DNA from: Ceratorhiza oryzae-sativae | Taxonomy: Eukaryota; Basidiomycota; Agaricomycetes; Cantharellales; Ceratobasidiaceae | Reading direction: 5' to 3' | DNA: 64,000 bases | Assembly (NCBI GenBank): GCA_030998015.1 | Contig: JARWMV010000253.1 | Span: 310,001-374,000 of the forward strand | Part shown: positions 10,219-20,418 of the stretch, piece by piece | How the letters are laid out: every line of letters begins with the position of its first letter | How positions within the stretch are numbered: the stretch's first letter is position 1 | Notes under the pieces: model-generated | What the model was told of the DNA's origin: nothing | Seen by the model: the letters and a program-made list of their open reading frames with translations, nothing else | Database searches by the model: none | Position numbers and translations under genes: made by a program

Positions 10219-13026
10219 TTACTCATTCAGGGGCATTCTTGAGTTTGGCTTTGGGTAACCATAGGTTTTCTTCTGGTCCATAGCCTTTCCACTTGATGTA
10301 ATACTCCAATCTCCTTCCAACCTTTCAAGAGTCCAGGATTTCTTCAACTTCAAATTCTTCTTTGCCATCAGGAGTGACCACCAGTGGAATAGGTATAGGT
10401 TGCCAGTTATAATCATCTACTGGTTTTGGGAACAGGAGTGAAGTGTGGAATACCAGATGAACCTTCATGGATTTGGGTAATTCCAGTTTGAAAGTATGTT
10501 TTCCAATTTGTTCCAGTACTTTGTATGGTCCAAAACACCTGTTATCCAATTTCTTAGAAGGGCATATGGTTTTGATATTTGAGCCTTGTAGGAGACCAGG
10601 AGGGGCTTGATTTGAATGTTTGTTCCAGATACATGAGTCGCATGCCTGAATATAATTAACAATGGATTTTTTCATTCCAGACCAATAGTAATCTTGAGAT
10701 AGGAGATCTAGTGTCCTGAAATGCCCTGGATGCCCTGCTGCAGGATTGTCATGCCAGCTTTCTATGACTGCTCGTCTGATTTCTGACTTGTTTGGTACAT
10801 ATATGCGGTTGTGGTAGTACAACAAGTCATCTTCTAGACACCAGCCTTTAACTGGAATGTTCTCCTCAAGGGACTTTAGAATCATTGATACAGTCTTATC
10901 ATCTGGTAACACATCTTTGATTAGATCATTGAGGGAATAGTTGGTGAGAATTGCCAAAATGAAAAGCTTGGGGCTGATAAGCAGCAGGATTTCACCCCCC
11001 TCTTTAGCTGCCTCTCTCCGAAGTGACTCTTGTCAAGATAGTATATCAGCTTTTCTGTTTTGTGCCCCTTTTCTGTACTTGATTCTGTAATTGTAGTCGG
11101 CCAGGAAGCCCATCCACCTTGCCTGTCTCCAGTTTAAGTCCCTTTTTGTCTGGAAGAACTCTAGATTTTTGTGGTCTGAGAGTACCAAGACAGGGATTTC
11201 AGATCCTTCAAGCAAGTGACACCATTCTTTGAATGCTCATATCATAGCCAGTAACTCTTTATCATGTATATCATAGTTACATTCGGCCAGTATAGAGTTT
11301 TAGAATAGAAGGCTACTGGATGTAATTTACCATCTTTGCCATACTGGTTAAGAATAGCTCCAGTGGCAAAATCAGATGCATCACATTCCAGTATAAATTC
11401 CTTTGTGACATCTGGTTGGATTAGGACAGGAGATTTGACTAGTGCTTTTTTCAGAATTTGGAAAGATGCTTCCTCATTCTTACCCCATTGCCAAGGGACA
11501 TCTTTATGCAAGAGCTGGTACATAGGCCAAGCTCATCCTGCAAAGTCCTCTATGAAGCAGCAATAGTAGTTGAAAAACCCTAGTGCTTCCTGCACTTCCT
11601 TTATGGTATGTGGTGTTTCCCAATTAACTGCTTCCATGACCTTTTTAGGGTCTGTTTTGACTCCTTCACTGTTGGCAATTACACCTAGGTATTCCACTTC
11701 AGAAGTGTTGAAGACACATTTTTCCAGGTTGCAATATGGCTGGTGTTTCCTAAGTCAGGATAACACCTCCTGAATGTGCTTCATGTGATCCTCAGGGTTT
11801 TTGGAAAATATAAGTATGTTGTCAAGGTATACTATAACTGACACATCTCGTAGATCCCTGAAGATCTCGTTCATGAAGTTTTGGAATGTGGCTGGAGCAT
11901 TACAAAGACCAAAAGGCATGGCCAAGTATTCAAATAGACCATATTTCATTTTAAACACTGTTTTCCATTCATCTCCTTCTTTAATTCTGACCAGATTATA
12001 GCCAGATTTAAGATCCAGAGTTGTGAATACATGTGCTCCTCTCAATTTCTCTACCAAGGTGGAAATGAGAGGTATGGGATATGTGTTTCATACTGTGTTG
12101 GAATTAAGCAAATGATAATCAACACACATCCTTCTTTTGCCATTCTTTTTAGGGACAAAGATTACTGGAGAGCTGTATCACAATTTGGAGGGCCTGATCA
12201 ACCCTTTATCCAACTGCTCTTTGAGTATTCTCCTTAATTCTTTGTCATCCAAAGGGCAAAGGGGGTATACCAGTCCTTTTACCAGTGCATTTTGATCCTT
12301 GAGGACTATCTCAAGGTCATATGGATGGTGAGGAGGTAACTCTGTCACTTTGTCCTCAGAAAATATGTCTGCATAGTCTCGGAGTTCCTCTGGGATGCCT
12401 TCAAGTGGTTTTGACACCACGACACCTCCAGGGTCCCTAGGGATGCCTTCAAGAGGTTGATAAGCCTCAACACCTCCTAGGTTTTTGTCAAATGGATCAA
12501 AGACACCACCAACATTGCCAAGAACTACATTAGAAGCAGGAACACAATTTTTTATACAAAAGTTTGAGTCAAAAGTAACATGTTTATTTGGCCAGTCAAT
12601 ATTTGGATTATGTAACTTGAGCCATGACATTCCTAGTACTAAAGTGTGTCTACCTATGTCTGCTACATTACAAACCAATTGTTCTTTATGACTACCTATT
12701 TCTAAAATAAAAGCACATTCTGTATCAACAATACCAGAAGAGATTTCACAACCATCAATAACTTTTAATTTTTTTGGATTTTTCTTTTTATAAGTGGGTA
12801 TTCAATATTGTTTGACTAAGCATGGGTGTATAAAGCACAAGGATGTGCCTGAGTCAATCATTGCCCAACCATGCATGGTTTGCATACAGTTGATGCTTTT
12901 ATTTCCTGGAGCAGACAGGACTTGAGATGTGACAAAATATATATTTAAAGGGGAAACATTGTCTACAGCATATATCTCAAAGTCCGTACTGGTTTTGCTT
13001 GATACATTTGCTCTGTCAATGTTCAA
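10219..13026 (-). pseudogene. pol: pol polyprotein remnant: protease, RT, RNase H, partial integrase, chromodomain remnant
   Basis: Protease: AMIDSGTSLCFIH near 12860, followed by a stop after KQY. Reverse transcriptase: [14 protein letters not shown] and [18 protein letters not shown], with the catalytic box reading YLDN instead of YLDD (the Asn codon is 11818-11820). RNase H: ILECDASDFATGAIL near 11390 and LSDHKNLEFF near 11180. Integrase: the HHCC zinc-binding region is present (HDNPAAGHPGHF with CDSC) at about 10620-10760. The chain then passes directly from APPGLLQ to PSKKLDNRCFGPYKVLEQ, which belongs to the C-terminal GPF/Y module. The whole DDE core, normally 150-200 residues, is missing. 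A frameshifted chromodomain-like tail (EVEEILDS and onward) ends near 10219. Several in-frame stops make this a pseudogene. Confidence 0.9.
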
Positions 13027-14339
13027 GCATCCTTGTTTTCCAACTCATCACCAGAAAGGGAAGTGGCTTGCCCAGAATAGGGTTTGGAGGGACAAGCACT
13101 GGAATAGTGGCCACAACCACCACAAGTGCTACATATGATTGGCTTTTTTCCTTTTCCTGCTGAGTCTAGATCCATTGGTCCAGGACCAGAACCTCTAGCA
13201 AGGGTAGGAGCCAAAGGAGCAACAATGATGGGATGCGAATCTTTTTGGATTTGTTTAAAAGTGGTTCCTTCTGAAGATCCATCATTCCATTTGATCATAG
13301 GAATAGATTGCCCCTTAGCATTGCAGTTGATAGCTGATATTGTTCCTTTGCGAGCCTTACCATCTGGTCCAAGTGTATACACCTTTTCCCCAACAGACAT
13401 CTTTTCCCTGGCTGGGCCTTTGGGAGGAGCTGCTGACATAGAGGTGGAAGCTTTGGTAGAGGTGCTGGCCACATTGGAGGAAGAGGAAGATTTGGAAGAT
13501 GGGTTCTGGGCCTGGAATGACTCAATACACTGATCAATTCTAAGTGCCTTGTCTGCAAGAGATTGCAAAGTGACATTGGCAGCCATGTGGTCATAATCTT
13601 GGGCCACAAGGAATTCCTTGATTTTGACTGAAATACCATCATAGAAATGATTGCAAAGAGACACATCATTGTAGCTGAGACCCTGGGAATATGTCTGGAA
13701 GTCCTTGAAGTATTCTTGGACCAAATTCTTTTGTTTGAGCAATTTGAATTTTGCCCTGAAATTTTCAGTCTTGTTGGTGACATTCCAGTGAGTGTTGAAT
13801 TGGGTCCAGAAATCATTGACATTATGAAGCCAAGTGACCAGATTGCCATTAATAATGTTGTCTTCCAAATAGGGTTCCAGCCACTTGTGGGCTCTGCCAT
13901 CCAGGCAGGAGATGATGTAGGTGATCTGCTCATCAGCAGTTGCAGAGGGATAAGAAGTCTGCAAATAGTGGGCCACTGCAACCCTGAAGGATACCGCCTT
14001 ATTTTTATCCAAACCATCAAACTTGGCAGGTGCAGATAGCTTGGGTGCTTGAGTACGTGCGACAGAGGTACTTGTACCAGGTGCCTGGACTGCAGCCTGA
14101 AGCATGACTATGTTTGTTTCAAGGTTAGATACACCTGTATCATGGTTCTGGAGGGTGGTATTGATGGTGGAAAGTTCAGCTGACTGTTGATTGATGAATA
14201 CTGCAAGATTGTTATTTATAGTGATCAGCGCATCTTTGATTGTTTGGGTAAATGCTATTAGGTCAGCTGGATTGGTGGGTACTTGAATCTGGGTGGCATC
14301 AAACTGAATCCAGGCAGGGGCAGGGTTTGGTGCAGACAT
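13023..14339 (-). CDS. gag: Gag polyprotein of the Ty3/gypsy element
   Basis: This is an open frame of about 438 residues from the ATG at 14339 (MSAPNPAPAWIQFD). The N-terminal third is helical and probably coiled coil. The middle has the retrotransposon gag signature (CLDGRAHKWLEPYL, TWLHNVNDFW, then a helical capsid-like segment). A Ser-rich linker follows, then one CCHC zinc knuckle, CSTCGGCGHYSSAC, near the C-terminus, which would bind the RNA genome. The pol frame begins where gag stops, in a different phase, so pol would need frameshifting. Unlike pol, gag has no internal stop. It could be expressed and could in principle package related RNAs in trans, but this is inference. Confidence 0.88.
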   Translation of the reverse strand: MSAPNPAPAWIQFDATQIQVPTNPADLIAFTQTIKDALITINNNLAVFINQQSAELSTINTTLQNHDTGVSNLETNIVMLQAAVQAPGTSTSVARTQAPKLSAPAKFDGLDKNKAVSFRVAVAHYLQTSYPSATADEQITYIISCLDGRAHKWLEPYLEDNIINGNLVTWLHNVNDFWTQFNTHWNVTNKTENFRAKFKLLKQKNLVQEYFKDFQTYSQGLSYNDVSLCNHFYDGISVKIKEFLVAQDYDHMAANVTLQSLADKALRIDQCIESFQAQNPSSKSSSSSNVASTSTKASTSMSAAPPKGPAREKMSVGEKVYTLGPDGKARKGTISAINCNAKGQSIPMIKWNDGSSEGTTFKQIQKDSHPIIVAPLAPTLARGSGPGPMDLDSAGKGKKPIICSTCGGCGHYSSACPSKPYSGQATSLSGDELENKDA

Positions 14340-14705
14340 GGCTAAAAAAGGAAGTGGGAAGACAAATATGGTAGGTGCTCTTGAAGCTGGGGTTTTCACT
14401 CTCAAACACTGTGGCTGCTCTGCTACCTAGTGTTGGACAATGACTACAACTAATCAACAAGCCTTTGACAGGCGTGATATAGAGCATCTTTTTTGCAAGC
14501 AGGTAGATTGCTGTCTGCGACACATGCAGTGATGGACAAGAGTCCTAGGGTTGGGTGATAGGTACCATCTGCCTTGTAGACACCTGTTACTGGATAGTCT
14601 CTTTCCACTTTTGATTATTATGCAGTCCAAGCCTTTCTCTGTTTCACAGTAGGCTAGTACAGGGGTATGTCTCAATCCTGAGTGATAAGGAAGAACTCGA
14701 CCTAA

Positions 14706-15225
14706 TGTCAGAGCTACAACCTGAGGGTAATGTCAAACACCTAAGTGGCGATGACAGGCCTATGGGCAATGATGCCAGAGGCTGTACTGATGATGTCTAA
14801 GGTAGGACACACAGTGAGGGTGCAATAAGGTGCAAGGATGTATGAGAATAATGCACTTGGTCTAAAGAGACCTGGGCAAGTACTATGCAATGAATAATCA
14901 CACAGGTAGTAGTGGGGATATGACAGGAGGTTGAGTTCTGAGGCTTAAGGCTCTCAGACTCTCCCTTATATATTCATACAATGAGCTATATTGAATACAC
15001 ATATGGTGCAAGACAACTATCATACGATGTAAGAATGGTGCCATGTAACAGAATATTCCAGAAGGTACAAACAGAACATAAACAACAACAAGGTCATGTG
15101 ATCATGTAAGTAATTCTATGCATATATCTGATTAAACAGGACTTGTCCAAAAAAAATGAGAAAGAGAGATGTATAAAATATAGAAAAATTATAATAAAAT
15201 CTGTGTCATGGTCCAGGCCATGACA
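14706..15225 (-). repeat. 5' LTR of the Ty3/gypsy element, 520 bp
   Basis: The repeat is bounded by TGTCA (14706) and TGACA (to 15225), a short inverted terminal repeat of the TG...CA class. Both borders are confirmed by the solo LTR at 18905-19423. Just inside the element, the minus strand reads TTAGGTCGAGTTCTTCC, which lacks the TGG of an ordinary tRNA primer site. Confidence 0.9.
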
Positions 15226-15739
15226 TCACCCATGCCATTCCATACAGTCCCAAGCAGGCCACATATAAAGGTGCCTCTCCAACTACAGTCACCCCTTGCT
15301 GATGATTTGGCACAAGAGACCTGGCTTAGGTTCATTGGTTCAATTCAACTTTGTGTTTATGAGTTAACAGTGTTGTGCTACCTCTTTAGGTGTTCCATTT
15401 GAGCACTCTCTTTGTTATGTATATAGAAAAGTTTCAATGGATATTCTGCTAATCAAGACTGCTTCATGTAAAATATTGTGGTACCTCACTGGGCAAGATT
15501 TTTGTATAGATAAAGTAATGCTAAAATCAGCTTAGTTTAGTCAACAATAAATACATATATTGCCCTGTGGTTTATAACACACTGTCATGAGCTGGGTGTC
15601 ATGAGTATGGGTCAAAATGGATCACAGAGGGCCAACATCCCATGATCTTTCCTCAGGTTTTATGACACCCAGAGTTTTTCCTGAGTTCATAATATTTACT
15701 TGCAAACATGGGTCCAGGCTACTTTCTTTGGTGCAACAC

Positions 15740-18700
15740 ATTGAGGTATCTCTGGGATGCTTCAATCACATCAACTTGCCCTTCAAGCAACAGCCACCCA
15801 CACCAACTTCCCTGAACGACTTGTTCATGAGCTCCCAAAAATGGTGCAAATGTTTAGGTCTCTTGAACAGCAAATCGGGATGGACTTTTCTGATCTAATT
15901 ACCATCTTCCCACTCTGTCTGACTTGTGGAAAGTGTTATACCATGCATTGGCTCAATCAGCTCCCTGGGCCTTGGTGCAGCCAATGGCATCCAGACAATT
16001 GTCAATTCAAAGGCATTCTTTACAAGGAGGTATGCCTGGCTGATGGTTCCTTAAACCACAGGCCAAAAAGGTTGTTTCTTTACATTTCACTTCTTGGTTC
16101 TCTCAGGTGATTACTCTCTTGACCAGGCATGGCAGAACTAATGCAGCATTGGTGAAAGGAAGGCAACAAGCCTTGGAATAATGAACCACCTTTAAGATGG
16201 GAAGACTGGATTGATACTGTTGGACACAATGAAAGATTTGGCAATATTACAACAGGGTGGGGGTGGAGAGCACAGGCCACAGGGCTGGAACAAGAGTGGG
16301 ATGATGATGAAGGTGAATATCAGGACAACCCCATTGGTGATGCCCCCCTTGCCTTGTTGCACCTACCTTTGGGTTTGAGCCAGGGGCTTAACATGGACAG
16401 GTAAGTAGCAAATATCTGATTTTGCACTGCTTTGTATTCATCTCTTTGCTTAGATTTTGTGCATTTTGAGGAAATTTTTCAGCATCAGGAAATTACTTGG
16501 TCAATGGGGTATACCTAATTGTAAACAACCTCCTGTTCTATGTGCAAACACTAATTGAAAATATGATCTTGGCAATTGTGGTTCCCAGCCCAAAAGCACC
16601 AGCTGGGTATGCCCTAGACCAGATTCTTGAGCCATTGGTGGATGATTTGGTTAGGTTATCCAGAGGTATGTCTACTCTAACAAAAAGCTTCATGATATTG
16701 GCTGGTCACAAAAAGGTGTGGACTTGCTGGTTTTCAACCAGGAGACTGGTCAGACTGAACTGCATAGAGTATATGCTATGCTGTCTACCCTACTTCTTGA
16801 CTGGATAGCACACATTAAGTGCATTGGACATGTTGACCTTACAGCAGAGCATAATCATTGTCTCTACTGTATGATGCAACAATGCCATCTCTCAGTTGAG
16901 CAGGGATATCATATAGAAGGTATGTTGTCTACAATCTAGTTGAATGTTCTAATTTAGTCCTTAGGTTACAAGATGAGAAATCTAATTGAACACCTACAGT
17001 TCAAACACCAGTGGCTTTGACAGCCCATAGCTGATTGCAAAGCATTTCACCAACAGAATGGAACCTGTTTTATCAAGCTTGATTGCATCCCTGCATTTTA
17101 CTCATTCAACAACTGCCCAATTGATGGTATGCATTTATTTGACCATGGTGTGACCACCTCTATTGTCTGAGACATCTTGTATGGGCCTGGTATGCTGCAA
17201 AAGCATTTTTGTGGCCAACCTGTGGATGAAACTCCAGAGGCTCAGATTGATATGTTCATCCAAAGAACATATTTTCCATTGCATTGTGGACACCTTCCAC
17301 CAAAGGTATGTTCCATGCCCATTGCCTTTATGATTTATTCACAATTATGCAACTTAGATCAAAAATATGGGTGCTTGTATGAAGGCTGAGCAATGGAGGA
17401 CATTGCTTGTTGTCCTTCCAGCTGCCCTTTTTGCTTCCTGGCAAGATCTTGAAACAGATGCCATACCCAATATTGACATACCTTGTGGAGAGCAAACATC
17501 TCACCACTACAAGGCCCAACAATTGAACACCAACCTCCTACTTCAAAAACAATGAAACACACATAAAAAAGCAGGTGGAGACCCTGACACTGGGCCAACA
17601 ATTGAGGATTGTGCATTGTCCTGCAACCCAAGGGAGTATTTCCTAAATATACTCTGTTATTGTGTTGCATACAAGCTTCTTTTTAAGCACAGAATCACAT
17701 GGGATGAGGTCAGGCAGGGTGATGCTCTCCTTGAGTGTTTTGGTGCTATGTTTGCATGCATGAATGTACACATCACACCCAGCTTTCACTGTGCAACCCA
17801 TATTGGTGAGCACATCTTAAAGTTTGGAAATGTCTTTGGTACATGGATGTATGATTTTGAATGTGCAAGCCAGGTCTTGATTAACATGAACACAAATGGT
17901 CATGGGCTTGGGACCTTGGAAGCAACTATGGCAAGAGGCTTTTTACAGCAAGCTGAGTGTTATAGACTAGTAAGTACAAAGCTATCTTTTGAATAACCTA
18001 ACAAATCTGTGTTAGGTTCAGCATTTGCAAGCAATCCCAAACCCTTCTGAAGACAATACAGCCACTATCAATATCCTCCTTGCTGCCATGCAATTTGGCC
18101 CTAAGCACGAGAAACAGTGAGGAATGCTCAACACTGTTCCTGCTGGTGAGGCACATTTTCAGGGGCAAGGTCAATTTATCTATTTGTTTTGGTTCAATTA
18201 TTTTGCTTAATATATTAGAACCCATCTGTCTATTAACTGTATCAGCTCTGGTTAACTTTGAGAGCAATGATCATGAACCATACTACCAGCTCATGATTGA
18301 TTTTTGTTGCAATCAGGCCCTGGGTGCTGTGTTCTATGGTCATGGGCAACCACCTGAGCCCAATGCCATTTGGGTTGACCCAAGATGCTCAACACAATCA
18401 TATTTACATTTTTTCCAGCATGGAGTTTGATATGGGTCATCCTTGCATCACAGGGGGAAGTGGTCATGCTATGGGTATGTTGGCAAGCACAAACCAGTGA
18501 TAATACAATGCATATATGAAGTCAAATTGGATGTGGATGGTGAAGAATGCAAGTTCTTGGGTATTGTTATCCAGCTCTTTGTTTATGCACAGCGTTGACC
18601 AATATTCCCTTAGCACCACTGGTGTGTTTTTTCCAACTGCACACTACTCCCTAGTAACTATTGCATTATTTTAGGGAACTACAACTGGGCATTGATGCAT

Positions 18701-18870
18701 GGGCATATGATGAGTTTGGCCCTTTTGAGGTGGTATGCACTGAGGATTTTACTGGTGCTTTTGCTCTGTCCAACATCAAGATGAGTTATGGGCATTATTG
18801 GCTCACCTTTGCAATGATTCATGTAAGTGTATTTATTCAGAATGTACTTTGATAGCTCAAATAGAATGAA
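15740..18870 (+). pseudogene. Degenerate CACTA/Tnp2-like transposase
   Basis: Homologous segments run in order on the plus strand in changing frames: PLCLTCGKCYTMHWL near 15910, GDAPLALLHLPLGLS near 16340, VNGVYLIVNNLLFYV and YALDQILEPLVDDLVRL near 16500-16650. Then come PIDGMHLFDHGVTTSIV near 17110-17165, MKAEQWRTLLVVLPAALF near 17380-17440, EYFLNILCYCVAYKLLFKH near 17640-17690 and KFGNVFGTWMYDFE near 17820-17860. The DGMHLFDHG block followed by the KAEQWR...LP helix corresponds to the Tnp2/DUF4218 arrangement of CACTA transposases. Many stops and shifts interrupt it, including a TGA directly after TTSIV where relatives have Arg. A solo LTR lies just beyond its 3' end. It cannot encode a working enzyme. 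Confidence 0.75.
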
Positions 18871-18904
18871 GACCAAGCCTGAGGATCTTGTCAATGATTG
18901 AATG

Positions 18905-19423
18905 TGTCAGAGCCAATGACCTGAACAACAATGCCAAATGCTGATGAGGTGATGGCAGACCTATAGGCTATGATGGCCAAAGGTCTAACTGCAACACCTA
19001 GAAGGGGACATGCAGTGAAGGGGTGGAGTGCAACAACACACAGGAGGGTATGAGAGGTGCACTTGTGCTCTTTAGCACTGGGCAGGAACTAAGTGGCTTG
19101 GTGACCAACTCAGGTAGAAGGGATGTTTGATAGGAGGTTGAGTTCTGAGGCTTAAGGCTCTCAGACTCTCCCTTATATATTCAAGGGTAAGGCAGTACAT
19201 GTGAAAAAAGAAGCTTAATGGGATTGTACAATAACAGAGGTGGTGCCATGTCAACAGAATATTCCAGAATACATCAATAATGGTCAACAACAACAAGGTC
19301 ACATGACTCAGTCAATAATTCTATGCATATATCTGAATAAATGGGACTTGTCCAAAAAATAGAGATGAAAATAAAATAGGATAAAATCAGGATAAATTTG
19401 TGCTTGTGGTCTAGGCCATGACA
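18905..19423 (-). repeat. Solo LTR with 5-bp target-site duplication
   Basis: A 519-bp sequence begins TGTCAGAG, ends GGCCATGACA and is closely related to the gypsy LTR at 14706-15225, including the shared block around GTTGAGTTCTGAGGCTTAAG. It is flanked by a perfect direct repeat, GAATG (18900-18904 and 19424-19428). No internal retroelement sequence is attached. A middle part (about 19185-19260) differs from the other LTR, so it belongs to a sister subfamily. It formed by recombination between the two LTRs of an inserted element. Confidence 0.92.
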
Positions 19424-19570
19424 GAATGGGTATATACACAAGTATGTAACTCAATTATCTCTATGGTTTTTGCTAACTGTCATGACCTACTCAGCAGTCA
19501 TAACAGAACTAGGGAGTCAATCTACTATGAGTAGCATTACCTCCCAAGGCAAACAGGTGGTAAACAAGAT

Positions 19571-19845
19571 CATGTGACCTTGGCACTTATCTCAGCACTT
19601 ACCAAGTCACTCCTCTTAAATCTCTCCCTTGTAATGAGGAGCAAGGAGCAAGTTATCACATGACTTCAGCACTTATCTCAGCACTTACCAACTTGCTCCT
19701 CTTAAATCTCTCCTTTGTAATGAGGAGCAAGGAGTGAGTTGTCACATGACCTGGGTGCTTATCTTGGTGCTTACCAAGTTGCTCCCCTTAAATCTCTCCT
19801 TCATAATGAGGAACAAGGAGCAAGTTATCACATGACCTCAGTGCT
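19571..19845. repeat. 86-bp tandem repeat, three units and a partial fourth
   Basis: Units start at 19571, 19657 and 19743, with a partial unit at 19829. Each unit reads CACATGACC, CACTTATCTCAGCACTTACC, TCCTCTTAAATCTCTCC and TAATGAGGAGCAAGGAG in order, with minor substitutions. The spacing is exactly 86 bp each time. It follows a sequence starting TGTCATGACCTACTCAGC (about 19488) that looks like another retroelement terminus. Confidence 0.85.
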
Positions 19846-20418
19846 TAAATCATGTGACCCTGGGACCTTGTGCAGCTCTATAAGATTCAGAGCTGCAACA
19901 ACCCTAAGAGTGACTTACATAAGGGTTATAGACAATTGCATGAGGTATCAACACTGTTTACTCATGGTCAAGCCACTCATGTGACCTGTAAACACTGCAG
20001 ACTGTGGAAATGTCTGACTCACACCTTGTGGAGTATATCAGACATAGGGAGCAAGCTGGAGGACCTCAGCTTGCTTTATCTTGTCCACCACAGGGACCTT
20101 GACCATACACTGTAGAATAGGGACACACAATAGATAGAAATAGACAACACAACTGATGTAGCCACTACTTAAGGAAGACCAAAGGATAGTAACAGGGGGT
20201 CTCAACACTAATGTTGTACCAGATGAATACCATTGAATATGTATCATTTCATATGTAGGCAGAGCCAGCCAAATCACATACAGTTATTATACCACACACA
20301 AATATAGACAAAACAAACCAACATTAAAGGAGAGAACACAGCATCCAACAAATAGATGAACAGCAGACACAGGTGCAGGAACAAAATGTGATCTGGGTAT
20401 AAGAGAAGCTATGTACTT

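Larger units (their letters stand above)
9902..15225 (-). mobile_element. Ty3/gypsy chromovirus with integrase core deleted
   Basis: The order on the minus strand is 5' LTR (14706-15225), leader, gag, protease, reverse transcriptase, RNase H, integrase zinc-binding region, GPF/Y region, chromodomain remnant, polypurine tract and 3' LTR. The 3' LTR keeps only its first roughly 260 bp and stops near 9902, so no target duplication can be checked. pol has several stops and one large internal deletion. The element is therefore non-autonomous and was immobilised after insertion. No other gene lies inside it. Confidence 0.92.
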
